Shown piece after piece: positions 30,200-35,726 of a stretch of 35,726 nt of DNA (position 1 is its first letter; each line of letters begins with the position of its first letter). Origin of the DNA: Clostridium sp. CAG:557. Lineage in GTDB: Bacteria; Bacillota; Clostridia; Oscillospirales; Acutalibacteraceae. The stretch is taken from assembly GCA_000435275.1 (NCBI GenBank), contig FR883863.1, forward strand, positions 22,361-58,086. Reading direction: 5' to 3'. The notes under the pieces are model-generated. The model saw nothing but the letters and a program-made list of their open reading frames with translations. It was not told the origin of the DNA and ran no database searches. The position numbers and the translations under genes are program-made.

Positions 30200-30388
30200 T
30201 TAAACAGCTCTAGCAACCTTACCAGACCTTAAGCAACGAGTACAAGCATGAATTCTTTGAGGAGTTCCGTTAACTAAAGCTCTAACGCGTTTAACATTAG
30301 GTTTAAAAGTTCTATTAGAACGTCGATGAGAATGAGAAACTTTTATACCAAAAGCAATATTTTTTCCACAGACATCACATTTAGCCAT
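30200..30388 (-). CDS. rpmB: 50S ribosomal protein L28
   Basis: L28 is a ribosomal protein of 62 aa. The start is the ATG at 30388, giving MAKCDVCGKNIAFGIKVSHS, and AAGGAGGTG precedes it; a longer in-frame extension to 30448 runs through the promoter. It has the zinc-type Cys pairs CDVCG and CTRCLRSG, plus RSNRTFKPNVKRVRA typical of L28. It is monocistronic and divergent from the M50 protease. Confidence 0.97.
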   Translation of the reverse strand: MAKCDVCGKNIAFGIKVSHSHRRSNRTFKPNVKRVRALVNGTPQRIHACTRCLRSGKVARAV

Positions 30389-30427
30389 GTATAAGCACCT
30401 CCTTAAATGCGAATATATATCCATATT

Positions 30428-30456
30428 ATAATACCAAAGTTTAAACAAAAAATCAA
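30428..30456 (-). promoter_or_regulatory. Promoter of rpmB
   Basis: On the minus strand, TTGATT (30451-30456), a 17-nt spacer and TATTAT (30428-30433), about 40 nt before the start codon. Confidence 0.65.
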
Positions 30457-30497
30457 GTTTTTTTCAATTTTTATCTAAACGTGCAGTTTGAATTGAC

Positions 30498-30526
30498 TTG
30501 AAATTTTGTTAGTCAAGAGGTATAAT
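30498..30526 (+). promoter_or_regulatory. Promoter of the M50 protease-scpAB operon
   Basis: TTGAAA (30498-30503), a 17-nt spacer and TATAAT (30521-30526), 20 nt before the ATG. All genes from 30547 to 35439 run in this direction with short gaps, so it may drive several of them. Confidence 0.7.
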
Positions 30527-30546
30527 ATAATAGGAAGTGATTATAG

Positions 30547-31218
30547 ATGTGGTTTTTACAAGATGGAATGACTTTACAGAAGGCTATTATGAATATATTA
30601 GCCATTTTAATAACAATTTTCGTCGTAATGCCGATTCATGAATGGGCACATGGTTTTGTTGCATATAAATTTGGAGACAATACTGCAAAATACAGTGGTA
30701 GACTGACTTTAAATCCATTAGCACACATAGACCCACTTGGTGCAGCTGCAATGATTTTATTCAGATTTGGTTGGGCAAAGCCTGTTCCAGTTGATGCCAG
30801 AAATTTTAAAAATCCCAAGGTTGGAATGGCTCTTACGGCTTTGGCAGGACCAATGTCTAATATAATTGCTGCGCTTATTGCAGCAATAGGACTTAATTCA
30901 TTAATTTATTTTGGAAGAAGCACTATTCCATACGATGCTTTGAGTTATATTATTAGTTTTATGTATTCTTTTATAAAAATTAACATTGGATTAGCTGTAT
31001 TTAATTTGTTGCCGCTGCCTCCACTTGATGGTTCAAAAATTTTAGCTGCTTTTTTACCAAATAAATTTTTATTTAAGTATTATCAATATGAAAGATATAT
31101 AATATTTGCTGTTTTCTTTTTGCTATTTACAAATATTTTATTAATTCCACTAATACTTCTTCAGAACTTAGTTTTAAGTGGCATTATATGGCTTGCAGCT
31201 TTGCCTTTTGGAATATAA
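30547..31218 (+). CDS. Site-2 protease-type membrane metalloprotease (M50)
   Basis: This 223-aa multi-pass membrane protein cleaves within or near the membrane. Zinc motif HEWAH (His31-His35) lies at the end of the first helix (LITIFVVMPIHEWAHGFVAY), followed by GRLTLNPLAHIDPLG, and the third ligand Asp is in FNLLPLPPLDGSKIL, all diagnostic of the short M50B/rhomboid-unrelated group. It has five or six hydrophobic segments and no PDZ domain. The RBS AGGAAGTG precedes the ATG. It is 13 nt upstream of scpA, a pairing seen in many Clostridia. The substrate is unknown. Confidence 0.93.
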   Translation: MWFLQDGMTLQKAIMNILAILITIFVVMPIHEWAHGFVAYKFGDNTAKYSGRLTLNPLAHIDPLGAAAMILFRFGWAKPVPVDARNFKNPKVGMALTALAGPMSNIIAALIAAIGLNSLIYFGRSTIPYDALSYIISFMYSFIKINIGLAVFNLLPLPPLDGSKILAAFLPNKFLFKYYQYERYIIFAVFFLLFTNILLIPLILLQNLVLSGIIWLAALPFGI

Positions 31219-31231
31219 TTAAAGGAGATTT

Positions 31232-31954
31232 ATGGAAAAAATATCGTATAAATTGGAAAATTTTGAAGGTCCACTTGACTTATTATTGCATTTAATAAAA
31301 AAAAATAAACTTAATATTTACGATATACAAATTTCTGAACTTCTGACGCAGTATATGGCACATATAGATAAAATGAAAGAGCAAAGTCTGGATATCTCCA
31401 GCGAATTTTTGGAAATGGCTGCAAGATTAGTATATATAAAAACCACATTTTTGCTGCCTAAACACGAAGAAGCAGAAGCTTTAAAGCAAGAATTAACGGG
31501 ACAACTTGTTGAGTATAAACAATATCAGGAAATTGCGAAGTTAATGCTATCAAAGATGAACTACGATTATATTTCAAGAGATCCTCAAAAAATAAATTTT
31601 GATATGACTTATTCTTTGAAGCACAACTCTTTGGACCTTTTTAAGGCTTATGTTGATTCGGTAGGGAAGAAAAATCAAGAATTACCACCGTCCAGAGAAT
31701 CTTTTTCTGGAATAGTTTCGCGAAAAATTGTTTCTGTCTTTTCAAAAGTTATTTTTATTTTGCGTCAATTAAAAAAATTAAATAATGTAAATTATAACTT
31801 GTTGTTTTCTAAAAGTAAGTCAAAATCTGATATGGTTGCAACTTTTTTAGCGATTTTGGAGTTGGTAAAAGGAAAGAGGATTACTATAGATGGTGAAAAT
31901 GAAGAAATAAGATTATTGGATGGTGATGTGAAATTTGGAAATAAAAAAAGCTAA
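31232..31954 (+). CDS. scpA: Segregation and condensation protein A
   Basis: ScpA is the kleisin subunit that bridges the Smc dimer in chromosome condensation. It is 240 aa with the N-terminal pattern YKLENFEGPLDLLLHLIKKN, IYDIQISELLTQYM, LDISSEFLEMAARLVYIKT, and a C-terminal winged helix (VATFLAILELVKGKRI). AAAGGAG precedes the ATG. Its end overlaps the start of scpB by 20 nt, which implies translational coupling for the two partners. Confidence 0.96.
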   Translation: MEKISYKLENFEGPLDLLLHLIKKNKLNIYDIQISELLTQYMAHIDKMKEQSLDISSEFLEMAARLVYIKTTFLLPKHEEAEALKQELTGQLVEYKQYQEIAKLMLSKMNYDYISRDPQKINFDMTYSLKHNSLDLFKAYVDSVGKKNQELPPSRESFSGIVSRKIVSVFSKVIFILRQLKKLNNVNYNLLFSKSKSKSDMVATFLAILELVKGKRITIDGENEEIRLLDGDVKFGNKKS

Positions 31955-32486
31955 GGCTGCCATACAAGCAATTTTATTTGCCAGTGGGGAACCGATTTCT
32001 GCAGAAAGAATAGCTACAACGATTAAGTTGGACAAGTCGACTGTATCTAAATTGTTAAAAAATTTGATGGATGATTTTGATAAAGATGAGAGTGGCATTT
32101 GTATAATAAAATTAGATGACAAATATCAAATGTGTACAAAATCAATTTATTCGGATTTTGTTAAAAGCGCATTGGACTTGCGGAGACATATTCCATTATC
32201 TCAGGCGGCGATGGAAGTTTTGGCAATTATTGCATATAATCAACCGGTCACAAAATCTTTTGTTGAAAACATAAGAGGCGTTGACTGCACAAGCATTGTA
32301 TCTAACTTAAATACTCGTAATTTGATTGAGGAAAGAGGAAGGCTCGATTTGCCAGGAAGACCACTTTTATATGGCACAACTCTTAATTTTTTAAAATGCT
32401 TTGAAATTATGTCTGTTGATGAATTGCCCGAATTAAAAAGTGATGTGAAAGTTGATGGCAAAAGGGATTTTTGGGAGGACAAATGA
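31935..32486 (+). CDS. scpB: Segregation and condensation protein B
   Basis: ScpB is a dimeric winged-helix partner of ScpA in the Smc complex. It is 183 aa with KAAIQAILFASGEPISAERI, IIKLDDKYQMCTKSIYSDFV, LSQAAMEVLAIIAYNQPVTK, IRGVDCTSIVSNLNTRNLIE and GRPLLYGTT. The start is TTG 31935, inside scpA, with a weak RBS (GGTGATG). The frame fits the family N-terminus (KKAKAAIQAILF). The stop overlaps the next ATG (ATGA). Confidence 0.95.
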   Translation: MEIKKAKAAIQAILFASGEPISAERIATTIKLDKSTVSKLLKNLMDDFDKDESGICIIKLDDKYQMCTKSIYSDFVKSALDLRRHIPLSQAAMEVLAIIAYNQPVTKSFVENIRGVDCTSIVSNLNTRNLIEERGRLDLPGRPLLYGTTLNFLKCFEIMSVDELPELKSDVKVDGKRDFWEDK

Positions 32487-33091
32487 TTTTCTTGTATATT
32501 TTTTGGGGAATTATTTTGATTTTATTTATTTTATTATGTTGTCCAGTCAAAGTTTATGTTTCTTTTGAAAGTTATTTGGTTGTTAAAATGAAATTTTTGT
32601 TTTTTTCGGTTGATTTAATTCCATCAAAGAAAAATGAATCTGATGGAAAGAAGTCTGAAAAAAATCAATTTAAAAGCCATGATAATAAAATTTGGAGTAT
32701 AATAAAAGAAAAAGGTTTTTTTGGCTTTTTGAAAATTTTAAAATCGATTGTAGATATCTTTTTAGCTTCTTCAAAGAGGGTTTTAAAAAAAATACACATA
32801 AATTATTTTGATCTTCATTTGCTAATTGCTGAGGATGATGCCGCTGAGACAGCTGTTGGATATACGAAAGTTTATGCACTTATAAGTTATGTAAAATCGG
32901 TTTTGTTGCGAAATGTGGACGAAAGCAAGTGTTACATTGAGGTGATTCCAGGATTTAATGATAATGAATGCAAGGTTAATTTTTCTTCAAAATTTTATTT
33001 TTTCCCAATATCTATGGTAGGTATCGTTTTGCAAACATTATTCAAATTTGTTAAAAATATGTATGTAAGTACAATTTCTGAAAGGGTGTAG
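32483..33091 (+). CDS. DUF2953 membrane-associated protein (YtfI-like)
   Basis: This 202-aa protein has one N-terminal membrane helix (MIFLYIFWGIILILFILLCC) and then a beta-rich/helical region with LVVKMKFLFFSVDLIPSKK and LHLLIAEDDAAETAVGYTKV, the pattern of DUF2953. ATG 32483 overlaps the scpB stop and has GGGAGG before it. In Bacillus the homologue YtfI is next to ytfJ, as here, which supports the assignment. A sporulation link is inferred from that neighbour. Confidence 0.82.
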   Translation: MIFLYIFWGIILILFILLCCPVKVYVSFESYLVVKMKFLFFSVDLIPSKKNESDGKKSEKNQFKSHDNKIWSIIKEKGFFGFLKILKSIVDIFLASSKRVLKKIHINYFDLHLLIAEDDAAETAVGYTKVYALISYVKSVLLRNVDESKCYIEVIPGFNDNECKVNFSSKFYFFPISMVGIVLQTLFKFVKNMYVSTISERV

Positions 33092-33095
33092 AATT

Positions 33096-33497
33096 ATGAG
33101 TGATTGCTCAATAAACAACATGGTTGACACGACTATTGAAAAAATTAAAGGCTTAGTTGACGTAAATACGATTATAGGCGAGACGATTAAACTTGATGAT
33201 GGGACTGTGATTATTCCTGTTTCAAAGGTTTCTTATGGCTTTGCTTCTGGCGGGTCAGAGTTTTCAGGCAAAAAAGTTAATAACGAAAATTTATTCGGAG
33301 GTGGCAGTGGTGCAGGGGTCACAATTTCTCCAATTGCGTTTTTGACTGTTAACAGAGATGGCAATATTAGAATTTTATATGCCGAACCATCGTCTTCTGC
33401 GACAGAAAAAGTTATAGATTTGGTGCCTGATATGGTTGACAAAATTGGCTCGATAATTAAAAAGTCTGATAAAAATTCAAAAAACCACGAAGATTAA
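33096..33497 (+). CDS. ytfJ: GerW/YtfJ family sporulation-associated protein
   Basis: This 133-aa protein has IKGLVDVNTIIGETIKLDDG, TVIIPVSKVSYGFASGG, FGGGSGAGVTISPIAFLTVN and then the C-terminal helix KVIDLVPDMVDKI, all typical of the GerW/YtfJ family. Family members are made in the mother cell or forespore and in Bacillus affect lysozyme-type germination enzymes. It starts 4 nt after the DUF2953 stop, with GGGTG upstream. Its presence suggests a spore former or a recent descendant of one. Confidence 0.93.
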   Translation: MSDCSINNMVDTTIEKIKGLVDVNTIIGETIKLDDGTVIIPVSKVSYGFASGGSEFSGKKVNNENLFGGGSGAGVTISPIAFLTVNRDGNIRILYAEPSSSATEKVIDLVPDMVDKIGSIIKKSDKNSKNHED

Positions 33498-33576
33498 TCG
33501 CTGTTTAGCTTTAATAATTTTAACTTGCTTGCATATAATTAGCTAAGAACATTAAATTTATAGGGATGTGGCTGAT

Positions 33577-34710
33577 TTGTGTAAGAGGTTATTGACTTTG
33601 ATGATTTTATTTTGCTTTTTTGTGTCGGGAGTATCTTTGAAAACTTATGCAGAAGAACCTTCTTTATCAGCGCAATCTGCAGTTGTAATTTGCGCTGACA
33701 CAGGAAAAATTATTTTCGGAAAAAGCGAGCGTGAACCAAGACCTATGGCAAGCACGACGAAAATTATGACTGCACTTTTGACTCTAGAGGCTGCTCAAAA
33801 TGAAGATTTTAACGTCACAATTACAGATAAAATGGTACCCGTTGAGGGTTCTTCTATGTATTTACAAGTAGGGCAAGTTTTGCCATTATCGAGTTTGGCT
33901 AAAGGCATGCTTACAGTTTCTGGAAATGATGCAGCAAATTCTGCTGCAATTACCTTAGGAGGTTCTGTGGATGGTTTTGTTGACTTGATGAACAAAAAAG
34001 CTAAACAAATTGGAATGTTGGATACATATTTTGAAACTCCTTCAGGCCTTGATAAGGGAAATCATCATTCAACTGCTTACGACATGGCATTATTGGGAGC
34101 TTATGCACTTGAAAACAGGGCTTTTTTTGACATTTCTTCTAAGAAGAGGGTAGAGGTTCCTTTTAGAGAACCAAATGAAATTAGGACACTTTACAATGAA
34201 AATAGAATGCTGAAGCGGTACGAAGGATGTATCGGAGTCAAAACAGGATTTACTAAATTAGCTGGTAGATGTTTAGTTTCTGCTGCAGAAAAAAATAATA
34301 CTCGTCTAGTTGCGGTTACTCTTAATGCTGGAGACGACTGGAATGACCATGAAAAATTGCTCGATTATGGGTTTTCTCAAGTCGAAACAGTCGTTTTTGA
34401 TAACAAAGATTATGTTGTTTTACCGATAGTTGGTGGACGTGTGAATGAAGTGACTGCTTTCGTTAAAGATAAAATTTCTCTTACTTTGGCTAAAGGCGAT
34501 AAAAATAAAATCGAGAAAGTTGTGGAAGTTCCTACTTTTTTATATGCTCCACTTAAACAGGGCCAAGTTATAGGAAAAGTTAAGTATAAACTTAATGACC
34601 AGATTTTGGCTTATAATGATTTGATTGTATCAAAAGATGAAGACGTTGTTAAGCAGGATGGAAATTTATGGCAAAAGCTTTGCAGATTTTTTTGTGGAAT
34701 TTTTAATTAA
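33577..34710 (+). CDS. D-alanyl-D-alanine carboxypeptidase (DacF/PBP5-like)
   Basis: This exported serine peptidase trims the terminal D-Ala of peptidoglycan stems (S11). Start TTG 33577 gives the signal peptide MCKRLLTLMILFCFFVSGVS with cleavage after TYA. GTG 33568 is possible but has AGGGA only 1 nt away. It has all three motifs: SxxK in MASTTKIMTALL, SGN in LTVSGNDAANSAA and KTG in CIGVKTGFTKLAGRCLVSAA. The C-terminal PBP5-type domain follows (about 275-360). The last residues WQKLCRFFCGIFN are an amphipathic helix that would anchor it to the membrane. Its place next to ytfJ resembles the sporulation carboxypeptidases DacF/DacB. Confidence 0.93.
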   Translation: MCKRLLTLMILFCFFVSGVSLKTYAEEPSLSAQSAVVICADTGKIIFGKSEREPRPMASTTKIMTALLTLEAAQNEDFNVTITDKMVPVEGSSMYLQVGQVLPLSSLAKGMLTVSGNDAANSAAITLGGSVDGFVDLMNKKAKQIGMLDTYFETPSGLDKGNHHSTAYDMALLGAYALENRAFFDISSKKRVEVPFREPNEIRTLYNENRMLKRYEGCIGVKTGFTKLAGRCLVSAAEKNNTRLVAVTLNAGDDWNDHEKLLDYGFSQVETVVFDNKDYVVLPIVGGRVNEVTAFVKDKISLTLAKGDKNKIEKVVEVPTFLYAPLKQGQVIGKVKYKLNDQILAYNDLIVSKDEDVVKQDGNLWQKLCRFFCGIFN

Positions 34711-34728
34711 TTTTGGAGGTTATTTATC

Positions 34729-35439
34729 GTGGAAAAAATAAGAATTCAAAAGGCTCTTTCTGAGTGTGGCATAACTTCTAGGCGAAAAGCGGAGGAGTTG
34801 ATAAAACAAAACTTGGTTTCTGTGAATGGAAAGACTGCGAAAATTGGAGATAAGGTTGATTTGAGCAGAGATAAAATTTTGGTCAATGGAAAATTAGTTG
34901 CTTGTGGAGCGAAAAAATACTACATAATGCTGCACAAGCCACGTGGATTTGTTTCTACGATGAATGATGAATTTGGTAGAAAATGTGTTGCAGATTTGGT
35001 TCGAGATGTGCCAGCAAAAATTTATCCGGTTGGGCGCCTTGATAAAGATTCAGAGGGATTGTTGCTTATGACGAACGATGGTGATTTTTCGAACGCTATT
35101 TTACATCCATCTAGACATGTAGAAAAAAAATATCGAGTTACAGTTAAACCTAAGGCTAATGAGAAACAATTGGTGAAATTAAGCTCTGGGATGGAAATCG
35201 ATGGGTACAAAACAGAGCCAGCTCGAATTACTGTTTTGAAGGATGTAGAAGACAGGACTGTTTTAGAAGTGATTATTAAAGAGGGCAGAAATCGGCAAAT
35301 TCGTAAAATGTGCGAGCAGGTAGGGCTAAATGTAGCAAGACTTAAAAGAATTTCAATCGGTCAGCTGAAATTGGGTATGCTTCAACCGAGGCAATGGCGA
35401 GATCTTTCTATTCAAGAAGTGAAGATGTTCATTAAATGA
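34729..35439 (+). CDS. rluB: 23S rRNA pseudouridine synthase, RluB-type
   Basis: This enzyme makes pseudouridine in rRNA. It is 236 aa with an N-terminal S4 RNA-binding domain (MEKIRIQKALSECGITSRRK, LVSVNGKTAKIGDKVDL), then the RsuA/RluB catalytic domain with YIMLHKPRGFVSTM, the active-site Asp in YPVGRLDKDSEGLLLMTNDG, HPSRHVEKKYRVTV and EGRNRQIRKMCEQVG. The start is GTG 34729 with GGAGG (34715-34719). RluB and RsuA cannot be fully separated by eye, but Gram-positive genomes usually carry RluB here, close to scpB. Confidence 0.93.
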   Translation: MEKIRIQKALSECGITSRRKAEELIKQNLVSVNGKTAKIGDKVDLSRDKILVNGKLVACGAKKYYIMLHKPRGFVSTMNDEFGRKCVADLVRDVPAKIYPVGRLDKDSEGLLLMTNDGDFSNAILHPSRHVEKKYRVTVKPKANEKQLVKLSSGMEIDGYKTEPARITVLKDVEDRTVLEVIIKEGRNRQIRKMCEQVGLNVARLKRISIGQLKLGMLQPRQWRDLSIQEVKMFIK

Positions 35440-35443
35440 ACTG

Positions 35444-35480
35444 TGAGTTAGCTTTTTTAATGACTCAATTTTATTTTTAT
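35444..35480 (+). terminator. Terminator after rluB
   Basis: TGAGTTA (35444-35450) and TGACTCA (35461-35467) form a 7-bp stem with one G-U, then a T-rich run. Confidence 0.65.
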
Positions 35481-35500
35481 TAAAATGAAGTTAAAAGTTG

Positions 35501-35529
35501 TTGACATTGTGAGAAAAATATTGTATCAT
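35501..35529 (+). promoter_or_regulatory. Promoter of tRNA-Leu
   Basis: A perfect TTGACA (35501-35506), a 17-nt spacer and TATCAT (35524-35529), 17 nt before the tRNA. Confidence 0.75.
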
Positions 35530-35546
35530 AATTGGGTCAATTAAAT

Positions 35547-35630
35547 GCGAGTGTGCTGGAACTGGCAGACAGGCACGTTTGAGGGGCGTGTGTTTACAAC
35601 GTACGGGTTCAAGTCCCGTCACTCGCACCA
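35547..35630 (+). tRNA. tRNA-Leu (anticodon GAG)
   Basis: The acceptor arms GCGAGTG and CACTCGC pair perfectly. The anticodon stem CACGT/GCGTG encloses the 7-nt loop TTGAGGG with anticodon GAG. A long variable arm marks it as type II, and the T arm is CGGG-TTCAAGT-CCCG. The 3' CCA is encoded (ends 35630). It reads CUC/CUU leucine codons. Confidence 0.95.
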
Positions 35631-35637
35631 CTGTGGG

Positions 35638-35676
35638 TAGCTATAAGGGACTTGAGAGTTTCTTATAACTATTTTT
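35638..35676 (+). terminator. Terminator after tRNA-Leu
   Basis: A long stem, 35638-35651 against 35658-35671, has one mismatch and two G-U pairs with a 6-nt loop (TTGAGA), followed by five T. Confidence 0.8.
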
Positions 35677-35692
35677 AATATTTAGATCTTGA

Positions 35693-35726
35693 AGAGCTAG
35701 ATTGTTTTTAACAGGCAATCTGCTCT
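35693..35726 (+). repeat. Inverted repeat at the window edge
   Basis: AGAGC-t-AGATTG (35694-35705) can pair with CAATCT-GCTCT (35716-35726) over 11 bp with a single bulge and a loop of about 10 nt. It may be a terminator or regulatory hairpin continuing beyond the window, whose end hides any T-run. Confidence 0.4.

Noticed and set aside
1..35726. CRISPR arrays, insertion sequences and integrase genes
   Set aside because: No regularly spaced direct repeats, transposase or integrase motifs were seen on either strand.

Overview
The window looks like chromosome of a low-GC, Gram-positive, anaerobic Clostridia-type bacterium, perhaps close to the Ruminococcaceae/Oscillospiraceae (inference). The support is strongly AT-rich DNA, sigma-A promoters with 17-nt spacers, strong Shine-Dalgarno sites with frequent TTG/GTG starts, the Firmicutes order SRP RNA-dnaX-ebfC-recR, the scpA-scpB-DUF2953-ytfJ-D,D-carboxypeptidase-rluB block, a GerW/YtfJ sporulation-type protein, a TepA-like ClpP homologue before ftsK, and a split transketolase.

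Region 1 (1-1460): the 5' end of secA on the minus strand, then a 517-bp divergent gap with a consensus promoter and a potentially structured leader for the next operon.

Region 2 (1473-12203), the accessory island: a peptide-secretion locus of the NHLM/Nif11 type. Its order is a LivK-like binding-protein lipoprotein, an HlyD-type secretion protein, a C39-peptidase ABC transporter, a second ABC transporter with a non-peptidase N-terminal domain, eight small precursors with double-Gly leaders, and an HExxH...ExxxD putative zinc protease. No recognisable modifying enzyme is present (no LanM/LanB, radical SAM, YcaO or nitrile hydratase), and no core contains Cys. Five cores share a previously unnamed short motif, roughly hydrophobic-x-G-x-[GNQ]-N-hydrophobic. 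A ninth Nif11-type precursor lies alone at 29849-30073, about 18 kb away. The proposed logic is that the C39 transporter cuts the leaders after GG and exports largely unmodified peptides through the HlyD/ABC complex. The lipoprotein and the metalloprotease have unknown accessory roles.

Region 3 (12218-21579), mostly housekeeping: PduL-type phosphotransacylase, family-4 uracil-DNA glycosylase, secreted GH25 lysozyme, SRP RNA, dnaX, ebfC, recR, smpB with tmRNA starting 9 nt after its stop, a NUMOD-like stand-alone protein just after tmRNA, split transketolase and a ClpP-like protein.

Region 4 (21650-27704): ftsK, a membrane-anchored ComEC-type metallo-beta-lactamase with DUF3006, an HD-domain protein, a small secreted protein of unknown function, a decayed gene, rpmF, and a NUDIX gene whose start codon is unclear.

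Region 5 (27739-35726): der, plsY, the orphan Nif11 peptide, rpmB, an M50 protease, scpA/scpB, DUF2953, ytfJ, a D,D-carboxypeptidase, rluB and tRNA-Leu(GAG). All product names come from reading motifs by eye; no database search was run.
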